DNA of 64,000 nt from an uncultured Dokdonia sp. (GTDB lineage Bacteria; Bacteroidota; Bacteroidia; Flavobacteriales; Flavobacteriaceae), in NCBI RefSeq assembly GCF_947492815.1, contig NZ_CANLOB010000020.1, positions 1-64,000 of the forward strand, given 5' to 3'. A program made the position numbers and the translations under genes. Below, in pieces: positions 1-9,800 of the stretch; the stretch's first letter is position 1; each line of letters begins with the position of its first letter. A model generated the notes under the pieces. It saw only the letters and a list, made by a program, of their open reading frames with translations, did no database searches and was not told the DNA's origin.

Positions 1-126
1 GCGTTTGACAATTCCTGTGTTTACTGATGTTTTCATTACACTAAAGTTTTAGTGTATCGATATTTCAGGACGAGACACCTTTTAGAAAAAAAAGATGCTT
101 AATTATGAGTGTGTTGAAGGCTTTTT

Positions 127-927
127 TTAGTTTTTGCTAAATCGCTCTTTCAATTTAATATGTGGTGCTGTTTTTCTATTATTAAAGGCATGTAATGAGA
201 TAATAACGATTAAAACAATAGCACTGCAAAGTGCATAATAGGAAATACTCTCTATATGATCTTTATGTCGTATATAAATGGCAATGAGTGCCCAAACAGC
301 TACAAGGGCAAACTCACGCATATTACGTAACCAAACCATAAACATATTGAGAAGTACCGCAATGGTAATCATAATCATAGTCCACATGATTTGAGTAAAT
401 GTTTCTCCTGTAAATTCGATACTTGCAAAAAAGGCACTAAAATTTGCAATGGTAGCAACCGCTATCCAACCAGCATATATGCAAATAGGCCACCAAACAA
501 AAGCAATTACCTCAATAGGCGCATCCCAACGCTCCATATTGGTGTTACGTATAATTTGTAGTAGGCTTATTAAGAGTCCTAACATAATAATTACAGAAAG
601 CCCTACGTATTCGTAGGTGAAGGCTACAACCCAAGCAGCATTGCAGAGATTTGCTAGTAGAAACCACCAACCCGTTTGCACTATAAATGGAGATTCTTTT
701 TTGCTAAAGAATGCTCTTCGTATTTGAAATAAACTATATGCAATAAGCATTAAAAAGATCAAGCCCCAAATGGCAAAGGCATATCCTGCAGGAGTAAAGA
801 GATTATCATACTTGTTACTGATTTCCCCTATCGTAGTATTATTCCAACGTTGTGATTGTGAAAGACCATTTACTAATAGCACAAGAACAACAGAGAGTAG
901 ATTGACAATAGCAAATACCTTTTTCAT
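127..927 (-). CDS. TspO/MBR-like tryptophan-rich membrane protein
   Basis: The 266-residue protein is almost entirely hydrophobic, with about seven predicted membrane segments and many tryptophans. The stretch near residues 45-62 (LFTPAGYAFAIWGLIFLML) is the recognisable signature of the long bacterial tryptophan-rich sensory proteins related to TspO/MBR. Classic TspO is about 160 residues with five helices, so this is the longer variant and its ligand is unknown; tetrapyrrole binding is only a family analogy. It lies alone on the minus strand, convergent with nothing recognisable to its left, and has a composite repeat immediately upstream (954-1020). An N-terminal hydrophobic helix follows MKK, supporting this start. 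Confidence 0.6.
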   Translation of the reverse strand: MKKVFAIVNLLSVVLVLLVNGLSQSQRWNNTTIGEISNKYDNLFTPAGYAFAIWGLIFLMLIAYSLFQIRRAFFSKKESPFIVQTGWWFLLANLCNAAWVVAFTYEYVGLSVIIMLGLLISLLQIIRNTNMERWDAPIEVIAFVWWPICIYAGWIAVATIANFSAFFASIEFTGETFTQIMWTMIMITIAVLLNMFMVWLRNMREFALVAVWALIAIYIRHKDHIESISYYALCSAIVLIVIISLHAFNNRKTAPHIKLKERFSKN

Positions 928-953
928 ATGTATGTTCGTTTTTTATAAAGATA

Positions 954-1020
954 CGTATGCTTTAACGTTTTGCTCTCTCTTTGGTCCTGAATCTCACAAA
1001 TTCGCTTTCGCGAAAGTGAA
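954..1020. repeat. Composite dispersed repeat, core-deleted copy
   Basis: This copy reads GCTTTAAC-GTTTTGCTCTCTCTTTGG-TCCTGAATCTCAC and ends in a one-mismatch palindrome at 1003-1018 (CGCTTTCGCGAAAGTG). It matches the elements at 42513, 57831 and 59378 but lacks their central GCCGGCAGGCAGG segment. It occupies the gap between two minus-strand genes. Confidence 0.65.
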
Positions 1021-1070
1021 CTTAACACCACATAAATCCTATTTTGAGCATTGATTCATTATAAGAGAAT

Positions 1071-2483
1071 TTATGCAAATTGCTCACAAAGTGTAATGGT
1101 GTCTTTTACATCTTGAAAGCTTGTACGAGGATTGATCAAACACATTCTCAAAACTACTTGTCCATTTAAAACTGTAGTTACTAGAAATGCTTCTTTGGAC
1201 GCTAGCACACTTTCAGATATCTTTTGATTTAATGTGTCCAATTCTTTTTCAGAGTAGCTATTTCCAATGGGATTATACCTGAAATTAATGATTGCTAAAG
1301 TTGCAGGGGAAACAATTTCCCACTTCGAACTTTTACGAAGTAACTTCTCTGTTTTTTCAGCGAGTTCTATATTGTATGAAATGGCTTTTTTAAACGCTTT
1401 TAATCCAAATGTTTTAAGAGACATATAGAATTTTAAGGCTCTAAAACGACGCGTAAGTTGTACCCCGTGATCATAGAAATTAATTTCAGATTCGTTGCCT
1501 TCTATGTCTCTAAGGTATTCTGGTTTTTCTACAAACGTACTTTTAAGATATTTGTGATTGCGTATTAATAAACATCCCATTTCGTAAGGTTGGAAAAACC
1601 ATTTATGAGGATCTACCGTAATAGAATCTGCTTTTGAGATTCCTTTCAAAAGTTCTTTACCCTTTTTATCCAAAATCGCAGCACCTCCATAAGCACCATC
1701 TATATGAAACCATAGTTTTTCTTCTTTACAAATAGCAGCTATTTCTTTAAGTGGATCTACAGTGCCAGTATTAGTAGTTCCGGCAGTTCCAATCACACAG
1801 AAAGGTTGTAATCCTTCCAAACGATCTTTTGCAATAGCATTCTTCAATTTTATAGTAGAAAACTTAAACTCAGAATCGGTTGGAATTAATCGTATTTGCT
1901 CTTTTCTAAAACCAATGGTTCTAATTGCCTTTATATTACTAGAGTGTGCCTGATCTGATAGATAAATAATTGCTTTCGAAAAATCATCACCACACTTTAC
2001 ACGTCTTGCTGTCACAATCGCAGTAAGATTTGCCATAGAACCTCCACTGGTAAATATTCCTCCTCCTTTTTTAAGGGGTAATCCAAATATTTTGAGAAGC
2101 CAACTTATGGTAACAATTTCAAGTTCGGCAGCTGGTGGTGATTGTGACCAGCCCCCTGAAAATACATTGTATCCTGTAGCGAGTGTATCTGCCATCGCAC
2201 TGATATAATTGCTAGGCCCTGGAACAAATGAAAAGAATTTAGGATGCGCTGCAATGGCACCTTTGTTCATTACCTTTTCAATTACAAAATCCAATACTTC
2301 TTTTGGATCTGAAGGCTTTTCGGGAGCTTCTTCTAAAAATAAGCTATCCATCTCCTTACGGCTTCCAGTAGCAATAGGGCTTCTGTCATTTAGGGTGTCA
2401 TAATGAGCCACAACAGCATCTACTACGCTGTATCCGTAGGCTTTCATTTCTTCTTTAGAAAGTTCTAAAGTGTCTTTGTTCAT
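1071..2483 (-). CDS. Group II pyridoxal-phosphate amino-acid decarboxylase
   Basis: This 470-residue protein belongs to the aromatic-L-amino-acid / glutamate decarboxylase fold. PLP-binding features are visible in order: the FTSGGSMANL phosphate loop (residues 145-154), His180 in the DQAHSS stacking segment, Asp262 in IDGAYGG, and the Schiff-base Lys294 in VDPHKWF. It would remove the carboxylate of an aromatic or acidic amino acid, giving an amine and CO2 in the cytoplasm; the substrate cannot be told from sequence. Length is normal for the family. It stands as a single gene with a clean ATG start; the next minus-strand gene upstream ends 99 bases away. Confidence 0.9.
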   Translation of the reverse strand: MNKDTLELSKEEMKAYGYSVVDAVVAHYDTLNDRSPIATGSRKEMDSLFLEEAPEKPSDPKEVLDFVIEKVMNKGAIAAHPKFFSFVPGPSNYISAMADTLATGYNVFSGGWSQSPPAAELEIVTISWLLKIFGLPLKKGGGIFTSGGSMANLTAIVTARRVKCGDDFSKAIIYLSDQAHSSNIKAIRTIGFRKEQIRLIPTDSEFKFSTIKLKNAIAKDRLEGLQPFCVIGTAGTTNTGTVDPLKEIAAICKEEKLWFHIDGAYGGAAILDKKGKELLKGISKADSITVDPHKWFFQPYEMGCLLIRNHKYLKSTFVEKPEYLRDIEGNESEINFYDHGVQLTRRFRALKFYMSLKTFGLKAFKKAISYNIELAEKTEKLLRKSSKWEIVSPATLAIINFRYNPIGNSYSEKELDTLNQKISESVLASKEAFLVTTVLNGQVVLRMCLINPRTSFQDVKDTITLCEQFA

Positions 2484-2581
2484 TTCAGTCTATTTAGATA
2501 GACTGCAAAGGTAGACTATTGCTCAGACCATTAAAATTATTTGATGCGCAGATTTTTACTAAAAAATGAATACTGCACAAC

Positions 2582-2974
2582 TCACATTTTATTTCTGCGA
2601 TACAAGCTGATGATTACATTTGAAATAAAACTTAAATAAGAAATAATTAGAATAATTATATATAAATTTTTAGAAAAATACTGAAATTCAAAAAGTATAA
2701 TAACGATTAGTGTCGCAAATAGGTGTGTTTTAGAAAGTATTGTGTTTGTTTTAAATCTAAATAAACCTATCAAAGCATAAATAATTAAAAACACAACCCA
2801 ATCATATATCATAGCCACTTTAAAATAATATGTAGGGTCAAATAAATAACCGACAGTTTGATTAAAAGACCTTACACCATAAGATGTCGTGGAGAATACA
2901 ATCAAATATAAAATGCCCATTAGAAGAAACATTCTTCTCTCCACTAGCTCATTAAAACTTAGTGTTTTTCTCAT
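2582..2974 (-). CDS. Small four-helix membrane protein, unknown function
   Basis: A 130-residue protein with a short charged N-terminus (MRKTLSFNELVERR) and four predicted membrane helices, ending in a basic tail (YRRNKM). I recognise no family. Its start lies one base from the end of the aminotransferase gene 2976-4118, so the two are almost certainly cotranscribed on the minus strand, aminotransferase first. Codon use resembles its neighbours. The tight coupling is the only clue to function. Confidence 0.7.
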   Translation of the reverse strand: MRKTLSFNELVERRMFLLMGILYLIVFSTTSYGVRSFNQTVGYLFDPTYYFKVAMIYDWVVFLIIYALIGLFRFKTNTILSKTHLFATLIVIILFEFQYFSKNLYIIILIISYLSFISNVIISLYRRNKM

Positions 2975-2975
2975 T

Positions 2976-4118
2976 TTAATAAAAACAAGCTACAAATTTT
3001 TCAAAATCTTCTGCAGTGTTATACACGTGTGGAGCGACTCTAATGGCTTCACCACGTATACCTACGGATATTCCGCTTTCGCGAAAGCGGTCTTTAACAG
3101 CATCCATCTTTATATGATCAGGTAAGTACACACCAAATAAATGTTTAGAGCGATACTGAGCATCTTCTATAAAGCATCCTTTGGTTTGTAATTGAGCAAT
3201 CGCCTCAGATGAAATAGTCTCACAATACTCCTGAATATTTTGAACTCCCCAATCCAATAGTTGCTCAATGGCTCTAATTTGCATAGGCACTAGTATAAAA
3301 TTACTAGATTCTCCCACCGAAAAACGATCGGCTTTAGGTTGATATTCATCTTGATAATTAACCAACTGACTAAAATCTTCGCTATTCTTCCTATTGATCC
3401 AATTGTATTCCAGTGGCTCTCCGTCATTAAATGTATCTGCATAATAGGCCATGCCAATAGAGTAGGGGCCTAATAACCATTTATAACCACCAACAATTAG
3501 TGCATCTGGTTGAATTTCTTTTACTGAAAAAGGAAGCGCTCCTACACTTTGAGTTCCATCAATGATTAGTTTTGCGCCAACCTCATGTGCTTTTTTACGG
3601 ATGGTAATGAGATCAAATAAGGTTCCGTCTGCCCAATGAATATGACCCATAGTAACTACTTTTGTAGCGGCATTGATAGCATCTAAGATCTTCTGATTCC
3701 AACGTTTTCCGCGATTTTCAAAAGAGTCTGGAGGTGTAACTACACGCATGTGAGCACCCGTACTGTTTGCTTTTTCGCGCCAAGCGTATATATTACTTGG
3801 AAACTGCTCATCTATAACTAAAATTTCATCATCTTTTTGTAATTCGATATTTTTTGCAACAGTTGCAATGCCATAAGAAACTGACGGGATGATAGCACAG
3901 TTTTGCTCATCTGGAGCATCAATAAGCGAAGCAAAACGTTGTTTCACAATCGTTCGGTGTGTAAAGAAATCAGCTTGTGAAATAGCAGTAGGGTTATTTT
4001 TTCGAATCACACTTTCTAATCCCACATCTGCAACACTTTTAAGTTGGGGAGACATATAGGCTCCATTGATATAAGTGACATCTTCTGGAAGTGAAAAGAG
4101 GTGTTTTTGGTGTTTCAT
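2976..4118 (-). CDS. Aminotransferase class V / cysteine-desulfurase-like
   Basis: The 380-residue fold type I PLP enzyme shows the class V pattern: an IIDGTQSVGALP segment near 185-196 (Asp187 would contact the pyridine nitrogen) and the Schiff-base Lys213 in VGGYKWLLGP. Members include cysteine desulfurases, kynureninase-like and isopenicillin-epimerase-like enzymes; nothing here points to Fe-S assembly neighbours, so the substrate is open. Residues about 344-348 (RFRES) are encoded by an exact copy of the window's 16-bp palindrome (3074-3089), close to the C-terminus. It is the first gene of a probable two-gene unit with the small membrane protein downstream. Confidence 0.88.
   Translation of the reverse strand: MKHQKHLFSLPEDVTYINGAYMSPQLKSVADVGLESVIRKNNPTAISQADFFTHRTIVKQRFASLIDAPDEQNCAIIPSVSYGIATVAKNIELQKDDEILVIDEQFPSNIYAWREKANSTGAHMRVVTPPDSFENRGKRWNQKILDAINAATKVVTMGHIHWADGTLFDLITIRKKAHEVGAKLIIDGTQSVGALPFSVKEIQPDALIVGGYKWLLGPYSIGMAYYADTFNDGEPLEYNWINRKNSEDFSQLVNYQDEYQPKADRFSVGESSNFILVPMQIRAIEQLLDWGVQNIQEYCETISSEAIAQLQTKGCFIEDAQYRSKHLFGVYLPDHIKMDAVKDRFRESGISVGIRGEAIRVAPHVYNTAEDFEKFVACFY
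3074..3089. repeat. Exact 16-bp palindrome CGCTTTCGCGAAAGCG, inside a gene
   Basis: An exact copy lies in the aminotransferase coding sequence, where it encodes RFRES on the minus strand. Confidence 0.95.
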
Positions 4119-4352
4119 AGCATAAAAATTAATAGCCTAAAAATACCTCAAATTTGAGCATTTTAAGTGTAATATTGAACGTGTTATACTTTTTAACATA
4201 AAATTAATACCTAATGAAATGACCTTATTTTACTATCAATTTTAAAGATATGAGGTGGAAAAATAGATGTAGAATGTCTTTTTTAATTGTTTTGTATGTA
4301 AGTGTTTGAAGAATAGACGTCTAAAATCGTGTTAACCATAAAGAACTTAATC

Positions 4353-4541
4353 ATGGAAAATACAGTTTTAAGAAATCAAATGGACGTACATTTTAAAGAA
4401 ATGACTGCATTATTAGATTTTGACGTTCAAAAATACATTACAAGTTTACAAACAGTTTCTATTATCAATTCTATAGAAAGTCCTGAAGAAATAAATGTAG
4501 TATCTGATTTTTGGGACCACTTATTTATAGACTTAAATTAG
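4353..4541 (+). CDS. Small hypothetical protein (62 aa)
   Basis: An acidic 62-residue protein beginning MENTVLRNQMDVHF, with no membrane segment or known domain. An in-frame GTG at 4329 would add eight residues, but ATG 4353 is preferred as the usual codon with A-rich upstream sequence. A strong terminator follows 52 bases after the stop, and a 235-base AT-rich stretch precedes it, so it appears to be a monocistronic gene. Function unknown. Confidence 0.55.
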   Translation: MENTVLRNQMDVHFKEMTALLDFDVQKYITSLQTVSIINSIESPEEINVVSDFWDHLFIDLN

Positions 4542-4593
4542 CATTTTACCCTTCTTATATATACCTATAGTTAATACTATAGTCCCCCTTTAT

Positions 4594-4632
4594 AAAACAG
4601 GTGTTGTCATGGCAATACCTGTTTTGTTTTTT
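4594..4632 (+). terminator. Rho-independent terminator
   Basis: A 13-bp stem (AAAACAGGTGTTG with CAATACCTGTTTT, one G-T wobble) around a TCATGG loop is followed by a T run. It closes the small gene ending at 4541. Confidence 0.88.
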
Positions 4633-4706
4633 AGTAGTAATACTTGATACACTGAAAAATTATTTTCTAACTTTAGAGCTTTATTATATGGTTAAAATTA
4701 GAAGAC

Positions 4707-5234
4707 ATGAAAATATTTGCAGAAACTGAGCATCTTATTCTTAGAGAGATTGTTGTTGAAGATACAGGAGATATGTTTCGATTGGATAGTGACCCTTTAG
4801 TACATGAATATTTAGGGAAAAATCCTATTTCGTGTATGGGAAAGGCACGTGAATATATAGATAGTATCCGTATGCAGTATGAGAAGCATGGAATAGGTCG
4901 TTGGGCGGCGATAGAGAAATCTAGTGGTGATTGGATAGGATGGACAGGTCTGAAAATGAATACTGAATGGTCTCCCAATGGACATTCTAATTTTTATGAT
5001 GTAGGATATCGGTTTATGCCGCAATACTGGGGTAAAGGATATGCAACAGAATCTTCTATAGTAGCAAGAGATTACTTTTTTGAGCACTTTCCAAATCAAA
5101 AACTTTGTGGAATAGCCGAGTTAGGAAATGGTGCCTCATGTCGAATACTAGAGAAAATAGGATTGGAACGTAAAGAAGATTTCTTTTATGAACCCGAAAA
5201 CTTGATGTTGGCTTGGTTTGAATTAGAGAAATAA
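4707..5234 (+). CDS. GNAT-family N-acetyltransferase (RimJ/RimL-like)
   Basis: The 175-residue protein starts with the RimJ/RimL-type opening (ETEHLILREI) and carries the acetyl-CoA pyrophosphate loop in YWGKGYATESS (about residues 110-120), followed by the late family segment NGASCRILEKIGL. It would transfer an acetyl group from acetyl-CoA to an amine on a protein, antibiotic or small molecule; the acceptor is unknown. Length is typical. The gene converges with the secreted hydrolase at 5240, with only 5 bases between stops. Confidence 0.88.
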   Translation: MKIFAETEHLILREIVVEDTGDMFRLDSDPLVHEYLGKNPISCMGKAREYIDSIRMQYEKHGIGRWAAIEKSSGDWIGWTGLKMNTEWSPNGHSNFYDVGYRFMPQYWGKGYATESSIVARDYFFEHFPNQKLCGIAELGNGASCRILEKIGLERKEDFFYEPENLMLAWFELEK

Positions 5235-5239
5235 GCATC

Positions 5240-6736
5240 CTATCTAATTAACAATTTTCGAGTTGTAATAGTAGTATTGTTTTTGATTTTTATAAAGTAA
5301 ACCCCTCGAGACAGTGCTGAAATATCTATTGTGGTACTCTTATTATTAAGGGTCCCTGAATTTTGAAAACTACCTTTACTATCATATATCGTATATGAAA
5401 TGGGTGTTGTTATTTCTTCTAAAATAATTGAGGTCTCTTTATTTGCTGGATTTGGTGTAATTAGTACGGTATTATCTACAGTAATATCTGATACAGTAAG
5501 TGTCTCCTGAAAGTAAGTACATAAAACTTCAAATACATCTTCTTCTACAGTATAATAGGATGAGTTTTCACCAAGTTGATATCCATTCCAAATACCATTG
5601 ATAAGCAATGCAAAAGAGATATTTTGCTGTGTATTAAAATAAGCATCACTTACCAAACCAAAAGCCTCTCCTGGATGACCAATAAAAGAATCATACGTTC
5701 CAAGATTACAAATTTGATCTCCCGTTGTGACATTTGCATGGTGTAGCCCTAAGCCCCACCGATTAAAAAGACCAAAATAATTATCACCATTAGTACTATC
5801 ATAATTCCAGGCAATGGCTTTCATCTCTTGAAGTATGTCTTGACTAATATTTAATGAGGTATTTATTCCATCAGAAGCTAGATAGTTTAAAAAAAATCCT
5901 GTGTCTTCTGCAGAAATACGTAAACTCCCTTGTGGCCCAAAATAAATACCGTTAGTTCCTGGAGTATAATCTCCAATATTTGGAGGGCTAGGAACAACCC
6001 CTTCATAATTATCTACTTGTGGTTGCCAACCTCCATTGTTGCGATATAAAACAGCAACATCATTAATGTCAGATAGGTCTCTAACATTATAGCTTGCATC
6101 AAGCCCCAACGGATCTAATATCTCATTCTTCATATAGCGATCAAATCGCTCATCACTTATTTTTTCTATAAGCGTTCCTATAAGTCCAAAATTGATGTTA
6201 CTATAAGCAAAGAAGGTTCCCGGAGTTTCTGTACGCCACATATTTGTTGTGTAGTAATCTCCATCAGATACTAATACTTCTGAAATATTAGGTACTGGAA
6301 GCTGATTAAAAGTGCCTTGTAAAAAAGGATTATATCCGTCACCATCCTGAAGACTACTGGTATGAGATACGACCATCCTGAATGTAATAGGTATATCTGG
6401 ATATTGAGGATTACGTATTGTATAGCCTAAGTATTCTGAAATATCATCGTCCAAATCAAAAAGACCATCATTATATAATTTTATAAGTCCTAAGGCTGTA
6501 ACAGATTTTGATACAGATGCAATACGGTATTTAGTATCGGCATTTATTGGTAAATCCCTATTAAGATCTCTTAATCCATAATGAAATTGTTCTGAAACAC
6601 CTGGTGTCCCTACCCAGACAGACATACCCATAAGTTCATAAGCTTCAAAAACAGCTTCTAATTCACTTTGAATAGTTTGTGAGTTACTTATACACGTAAT
6701 AAACAACCCGATAATCAGACATCCTTTTTTAAGCAT
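5240..6736 (-). CDS. Secreted serine hydrolase (beta-lactamase fold) with type IX sorting tail
   Basis: A signal peptide (residues 1-20, ending CISNSQ) precedes a class C beta-lactamase / DD-peptidase-like domain. The nucleophile motif is Ser74-Val-Ser-Lys77, the second motif Tyr178-Ser-Asn180, and a HPGEAFG segment takes the place of the KTG-like third motif. The last 70 residues (TPNPANKE..., ending TTRKLLIR) are a Por secretion-system C-terminal sorting domain, so it should be exported by the type IX system and anchored or released at the cell surface. The substrate may be a peptide or ester. It is followed after 12 bases, in transcription order preceded, by the CBS protein gene at 6749. 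Confidence 0.88.
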   Translation of the reverse strand: MLKKGCLIIGLFITCISNSQTIQSELEAVFEAYELMGMSVWVGTPGVSEQFHYGLRDLNRDLPINADTKYRIASVSKSVTALGLIKLYNDGLFDLDDDISEYLGYTIRNPQYPDIPITFRMVVSHTSSLQDGDGYNPFLQGTFNQLPVPNISEVLVSDGDYYTTNMWRTETPGTFFAYSNINFGLIGTLIEKISDERFDRYMKNEILDPLGLDASYNVRDLSDINDVAVLYRNNGGWQPQVDNYEGVVPSPPNIGDYTPGTNGIYFGPQGSLRISAEDTGFFLNYLASDGINTSLNISQDILQEMKAIAWNYDSTNGDNYFGLFNRWGLGLHHANVTTGDQICNLGTYDSFIGHPGEAFGLVSDAYFNTQQNISFALLINGIWNGYQLGENSSYYTVEEDVFEVLCTYFQETLTVSDITVDNTVLITPNPANKETSIILEEITTPISYTIYDSKGSFQNSGTLNNKSTTIDISALSRGVYFIKIKNNTTITTRKLLIR

Positions 6737-6748
6737 TGGTAAATATAC

Positions 6749-7213
6749 TTATTTCCAGGTTTGTCCATTTAGGGTTAACGCAGCTTTAAGCACATCTTTC
6801 TGACTTATTTGCCCGACAAGTTTACCATTCTCAACAATAGGAAAACGACGACGTTTAGAGTTTACAAACTTATTGGCGGCATCAAATACATTCATATTAC
6901 CATCTATCGTTTCTACTTCTTTAGCCATGTGTTTTTCTACAATCATATCTGCCATAGGCATATTGTAATAACGACTTTCAGAAATTTGTTTCATACAATC
7001 TCCTTCAGAAATGATACCCATAAGTTCGTTATTCTCATTCACAACAGGCCCTCCAGAAATCTTATTTTTAATAAGCGTATTCATGACTTCCAGTACAGAT
7101 TGATCTGGCTTAAATGTGATTAAATTTTTAGTCATATAATCACTTACTTTAATATCTGTCGGGTTGCCTTTTGTAGGTTTGGCACGACGCCCGGTAAAAC
7201 TTTTGATTCCCAT
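6749..7213 (-). CDS. Two-CBS-domain protein
   Basis: The 154-residue protein has two tandem CBS motifs: the first from about residue 22 (VSDYMTKNLITFKPDQSV) and the second from about residue 88 (MIVEKHMAKEVETIDGNM), each closing with a GIISEGD or GQISQKD segment. Such stand-alone CBS pairs bind adenine nucleotides and act as regulatory modules; no fused enzyme is present. The basic N-terminus (GIKSFTGRRAKPTKGNP) is unusual and conserved-looking. It is likely the first gene of a unit with the secreted hydrolase 12 bases downstream. Confidence 0.88.
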   Translation of the reverse strand: MGIKSFTGRRAKPTKGNPTDIKVSDYMTKNLITFKPDQSVLEVMNTLIKNKISGGPVVNENNELMGIISEGDCMKQISESRYYNMPMADMIVEKHMAKEVETIDGNMNVFDAANKFVNSKRRRFPIVENGKLVGQISQKDVLKAALTLNGQTWK

Positions 7214-7279
7214 AACGAACTGTTTTTAAATACCTAAATCCTCTTAAAGTTACTAAATTTAAAGGAGATTATGCTGTTT

Positions 7280-7312
7280 ATGCCTTCGTACTTGGATAAA
7301 CTCAGTATAAAC
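7280..7312. repeat. Dispersed intergenic repeat, copy 1
   Basis: ATGCCTTCGTACTTGGATAA and the following CTCAGTATAAAC match the reverse complement of 26435-26467 at most positions. It lies between the divergent CBS and M28 genes. Confidence 0.6.
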
Positions 7313-7367
7313 TTTAGCGTAAACATCTTCAAAAATTGTATTTTTAGGAAAACCAAACCAACTCCTT

Positions 7368-9740
7368 ATGAAACGTATTGTTCATATTTTCTCTATAGTA
7401 CTTATTATAGGATTAGTGTCTGTAGCTTTTAGTTCTTTGTTACCTAAAAAAATAAGTGACCTTAATACGCCCGCAACTGAATTTTCTACAGCGCGTGCGA
7501 TGCAACACTTAGAAGTAATCGCAAAAGAACCTCATTTTGTAGGCACAAAAGCACATGCTGAGGTACGCGCATATATTGTAAAAGAACTTGAAAAATTAGG
7601 GCTAAACCCTCAAGTGCAAGAAGGATTTACATTTGACCAATGGCAAGGATATGGCAACTTGGTAAAGCCACAAAACATTCTTGCACGTATTAAAGGAACT
7701 GAAAATGGGAAAGCACTTATGCTCATGTCTCATTATGATAGTGCTCCGCATAGTGCTTCTCGTGGAGCGAGTGATGCAGGGTCTGGAGTTGTTACAATCT
7801 TAGAAAGTGTACGTGCCTATCTTGCAAGTGGTGCAAAACCTAAGAATGATATTATTATTTGTTTTACCGATTCTGAAGAGTTAGGTCTTAATGGAGCTTC
7901 ACTATTTGTAGAAGAACACCCTTGGGCTAAAAATGTAGGTGTAGCGCTCAATTTTGAAGCACGAGGAAGTGGTGGACCTTCTAATATGATTGTAGAGACT
8001 AATGGAGGGAATGCAAACCTCATAAAAGGTTTTCAAGAAGCAGGTGTTGAATACCCTGTAGCAACCTCATTAATGTACAGTATCTATAAAATGCTGCCGA
8101 ATGATACCGATTCTACAATCTTACGAGAAGACGGTGATATAGACGGGTTTTTCTTTGCGTTTATAGACGATCATTTTGATTATCATACCGTAAATGATAC
8201 CGCCGAAAATTTAGATCGAAATAGCTTAGAACACCAAGGAAGCTACTTAATACCGTTATTAAAATACTATGCCGATGCTGATTTGTCTACTATAAAATCA
8301 AGTGAAGATTATGTATACTTTGATACTGCGATTGCAACGTTTATAGCATATCCCTTTTCTTGGATTTGGCCTATGCTTGTCTTAGCAATTGTACTTTTTA
8401 TTGCTTTATTGGTCTATGGTTTTAATAAGAAAAGATTGTATAAGAAAGCTATTTCGAAAGGATTTGGCGCTTTTATGTTAAGTCTGATACTAGGAGGAGC
8501 ACTTATGTATTTATTATGGATACTTATTAAAATGATATATCCATCATATAATGAAATCCTTCCTGTATTTATTTATAACGGACATTGGTATACTGCGGCA
8601 TTTGTACTTCTAGGCGTAAGTTTATGTTTCGGAATTTATCATAAAATGGTAAAAGCAGAACATACAGTAAGTACATTAATTGCACCACTTACTATATGGC
8701 TGATTATAAATATAGCATTAGCATTAAAACTTCAAGGAGCAGCATTTTTTATAATCCCAGTATATTTTGGCTTGTTAGCACTATTCTTATTGATCAGACA
8801 GACCAATCCAAGTATGACATTAATGGTACTTTTAGCGGCACCTGCTATTTTTCTATTTGCACCCTTAGTGCAGTTTTTTCCAGTTGGGTTAGGTCCAGAT
8901 ATGTTTTTTGTTTCCGTGATTTTTACAGTACTTCTTTTTGGTTTATTAATCCCTGTTGTTGGATTTTTTAGAAACAAAAAAATGGTTGGAATACTAAGTC
9001 TTCTAGCTGCTTTCGTGTTCTTGGGAATTGCACATTCAAAATCTAGTCCTTCGGCAGAACGACAATTACCTAATAGCTTATTATATTATCATAATGCAGA
9101 TACAGATAAGGCCTATTGGGCAACGTATAGTGAACAAATAGATGATTGGACACGCGGTTATTTAGGAGATAACCCTGAATCAGCAACTGCATATATAGGC
9201 AATGCTGCAGGAAGCAAATATAATACGCCTTACTCATATGCAAAAGAAACAGCTGTCATTAACTTACCAGAAAGTGACATACGCGTTACACAAGATACTA
9301 TTATTGAAGGCACTGCTTATACAACTATGACTATTGTGCCAAAGCGAACTATACATCAAATGCGATTGTATTCGGCGATAGATACTCCATTCCAGTATTT
9401 ATCTTATAACGGAAAAGAGTTTATGCCAGATAGTACAGAGACATTGTATAAAAAACGAGGAAGTAAAGGAATGCTAAGTTATTACTTGACATTAGGAGAT
9501 TCGCTGGAGGTTAGATATGCAGTTCCTAAAGATGTTGTGCCTACATTTACGCTAAAGGAATTTTCTTATGATTTATTAGATAATCCAAGTTTTACTGTGT
9601 CAGCAAGACCTAAAAATACAAAGCCAGAGCCATTTATAGCGACAGATGCTGTTGTTATAGAGCGCACTATAGATGTTGCTTCCTATAAAGAAGTAGCAAA
9701 CGATAGTATCTTAAATGATCAAGAAGTATTGGAAGAATAA
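7368..9740 (+). CDS. M28-family membrane metallopeptidase
   Basis: A 790-residue protein with an N-terminal membrane anchor (residues 5-24), a two-zinc M28 peptidase domain (about 40-310), then about eight membrane helices (about 330-560) and a soluble C-terminal region. Likely zinc ligands and catalytic residues are His122 (MSHYDSAP), Asp136 (SDAGSG), Glu170/Glu171 (DSEELG), Glu197 (NFEARG) and His273 (DYHTVND). The architecture resembles eukaryotic Fxna/vacuolar Pff1-type M28 proteins. It probably trims peptides outside the cytoplasmic membrane. It is monocistronic, divergent from the CBS gene, and ends seven bases before a palindrome. Confidence 0.9.
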   Translation: MKRIVHIFSIVLIIGLVSVAFSSLLPKKISDLNTPATEFSTARAMQHLEVIAKEPHFVGTKAHAEVRAYIVKELEKLGLNPQVQEGFTFDQWQGYGNLVKPQNILARIKGTENGKALMLMSHYDSAPHSASRGASDAGSGVVTILESVRAYLASGAKPKNDIIICFTDSEELGLNGASLFVEEHPWAKNVGVALNFEARGSGGPSNMIVETNGGNANLIKGFQEAGVEYPVATSLMYSIYKMLPNDTDSTILREDGDIDGFFFAFIDDHFDYHTVNDTAENLDRNSLEHQGSYLIPLLKYYADADLSTIKSSEDYVYFDTAIATFIAYPFSWIWPMLVLAIVLFIALLVYGFNKKRLYKKAISKGFGAFMLSLILGGALMYLLWILIKMIYPSYNEILPVFIYNGHWYTAAFVLLGVSLCFGIYHKMVKAEHTVSTLIAPLTIWLIINIALALKLQGAAFFIIPVYFGLLALFLLIRQTNPSMTLMVLLAAPAIFLFAPLVQFFPVGLGPDMFFVSVIFTVLLFGLLIPVVGFFRNKKMVGILSLLAAFVFLGIAHSKSSPSAERQLPNSLLYYHNADTDKAYWATYSEQIDDWTRGYLGDNPESATAYIGNAAGSKYNTPYSYAKETAVINLPESDIRVTQDTIIEGTAYTTMTIVPKRTIHQMRLYSAIDTPFQYLSYNGKEFMPDSTETLYKKRGSKGMLSYYLTLGDSLEVRYAVPKDVVPTFTLKEFSYDLLDNPSFTVSARPKNTKPEPFIATDAVVIERTIDVASYKEVANDSILNDQEVLEE

Positions 9741-9746
9741 TGTATA

Positions 9747-9762
9747 CGCTTTCGCGAAAGCG
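9747..9762. repeat. Exact 16-bp palindrome, intergenic
   Basis: CGCTTTCGCGAAAGCG seven bases after the M28 gene stop; the A/T flanks TATA and TGTAAAG resemble those at 14631 and 38550. Confidence 0.95.
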
Positions 9763-9800
9763 TGTAAAGAAAAATTACTACTGAAAAAGAATATTAATAA

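Noticed and set aside
770..1054. Plus-strand frame over the TspO-like gene and repeat
   Set aside because: It is antisense to a convincing membrane-protein gene and its tail is repeat sequence.
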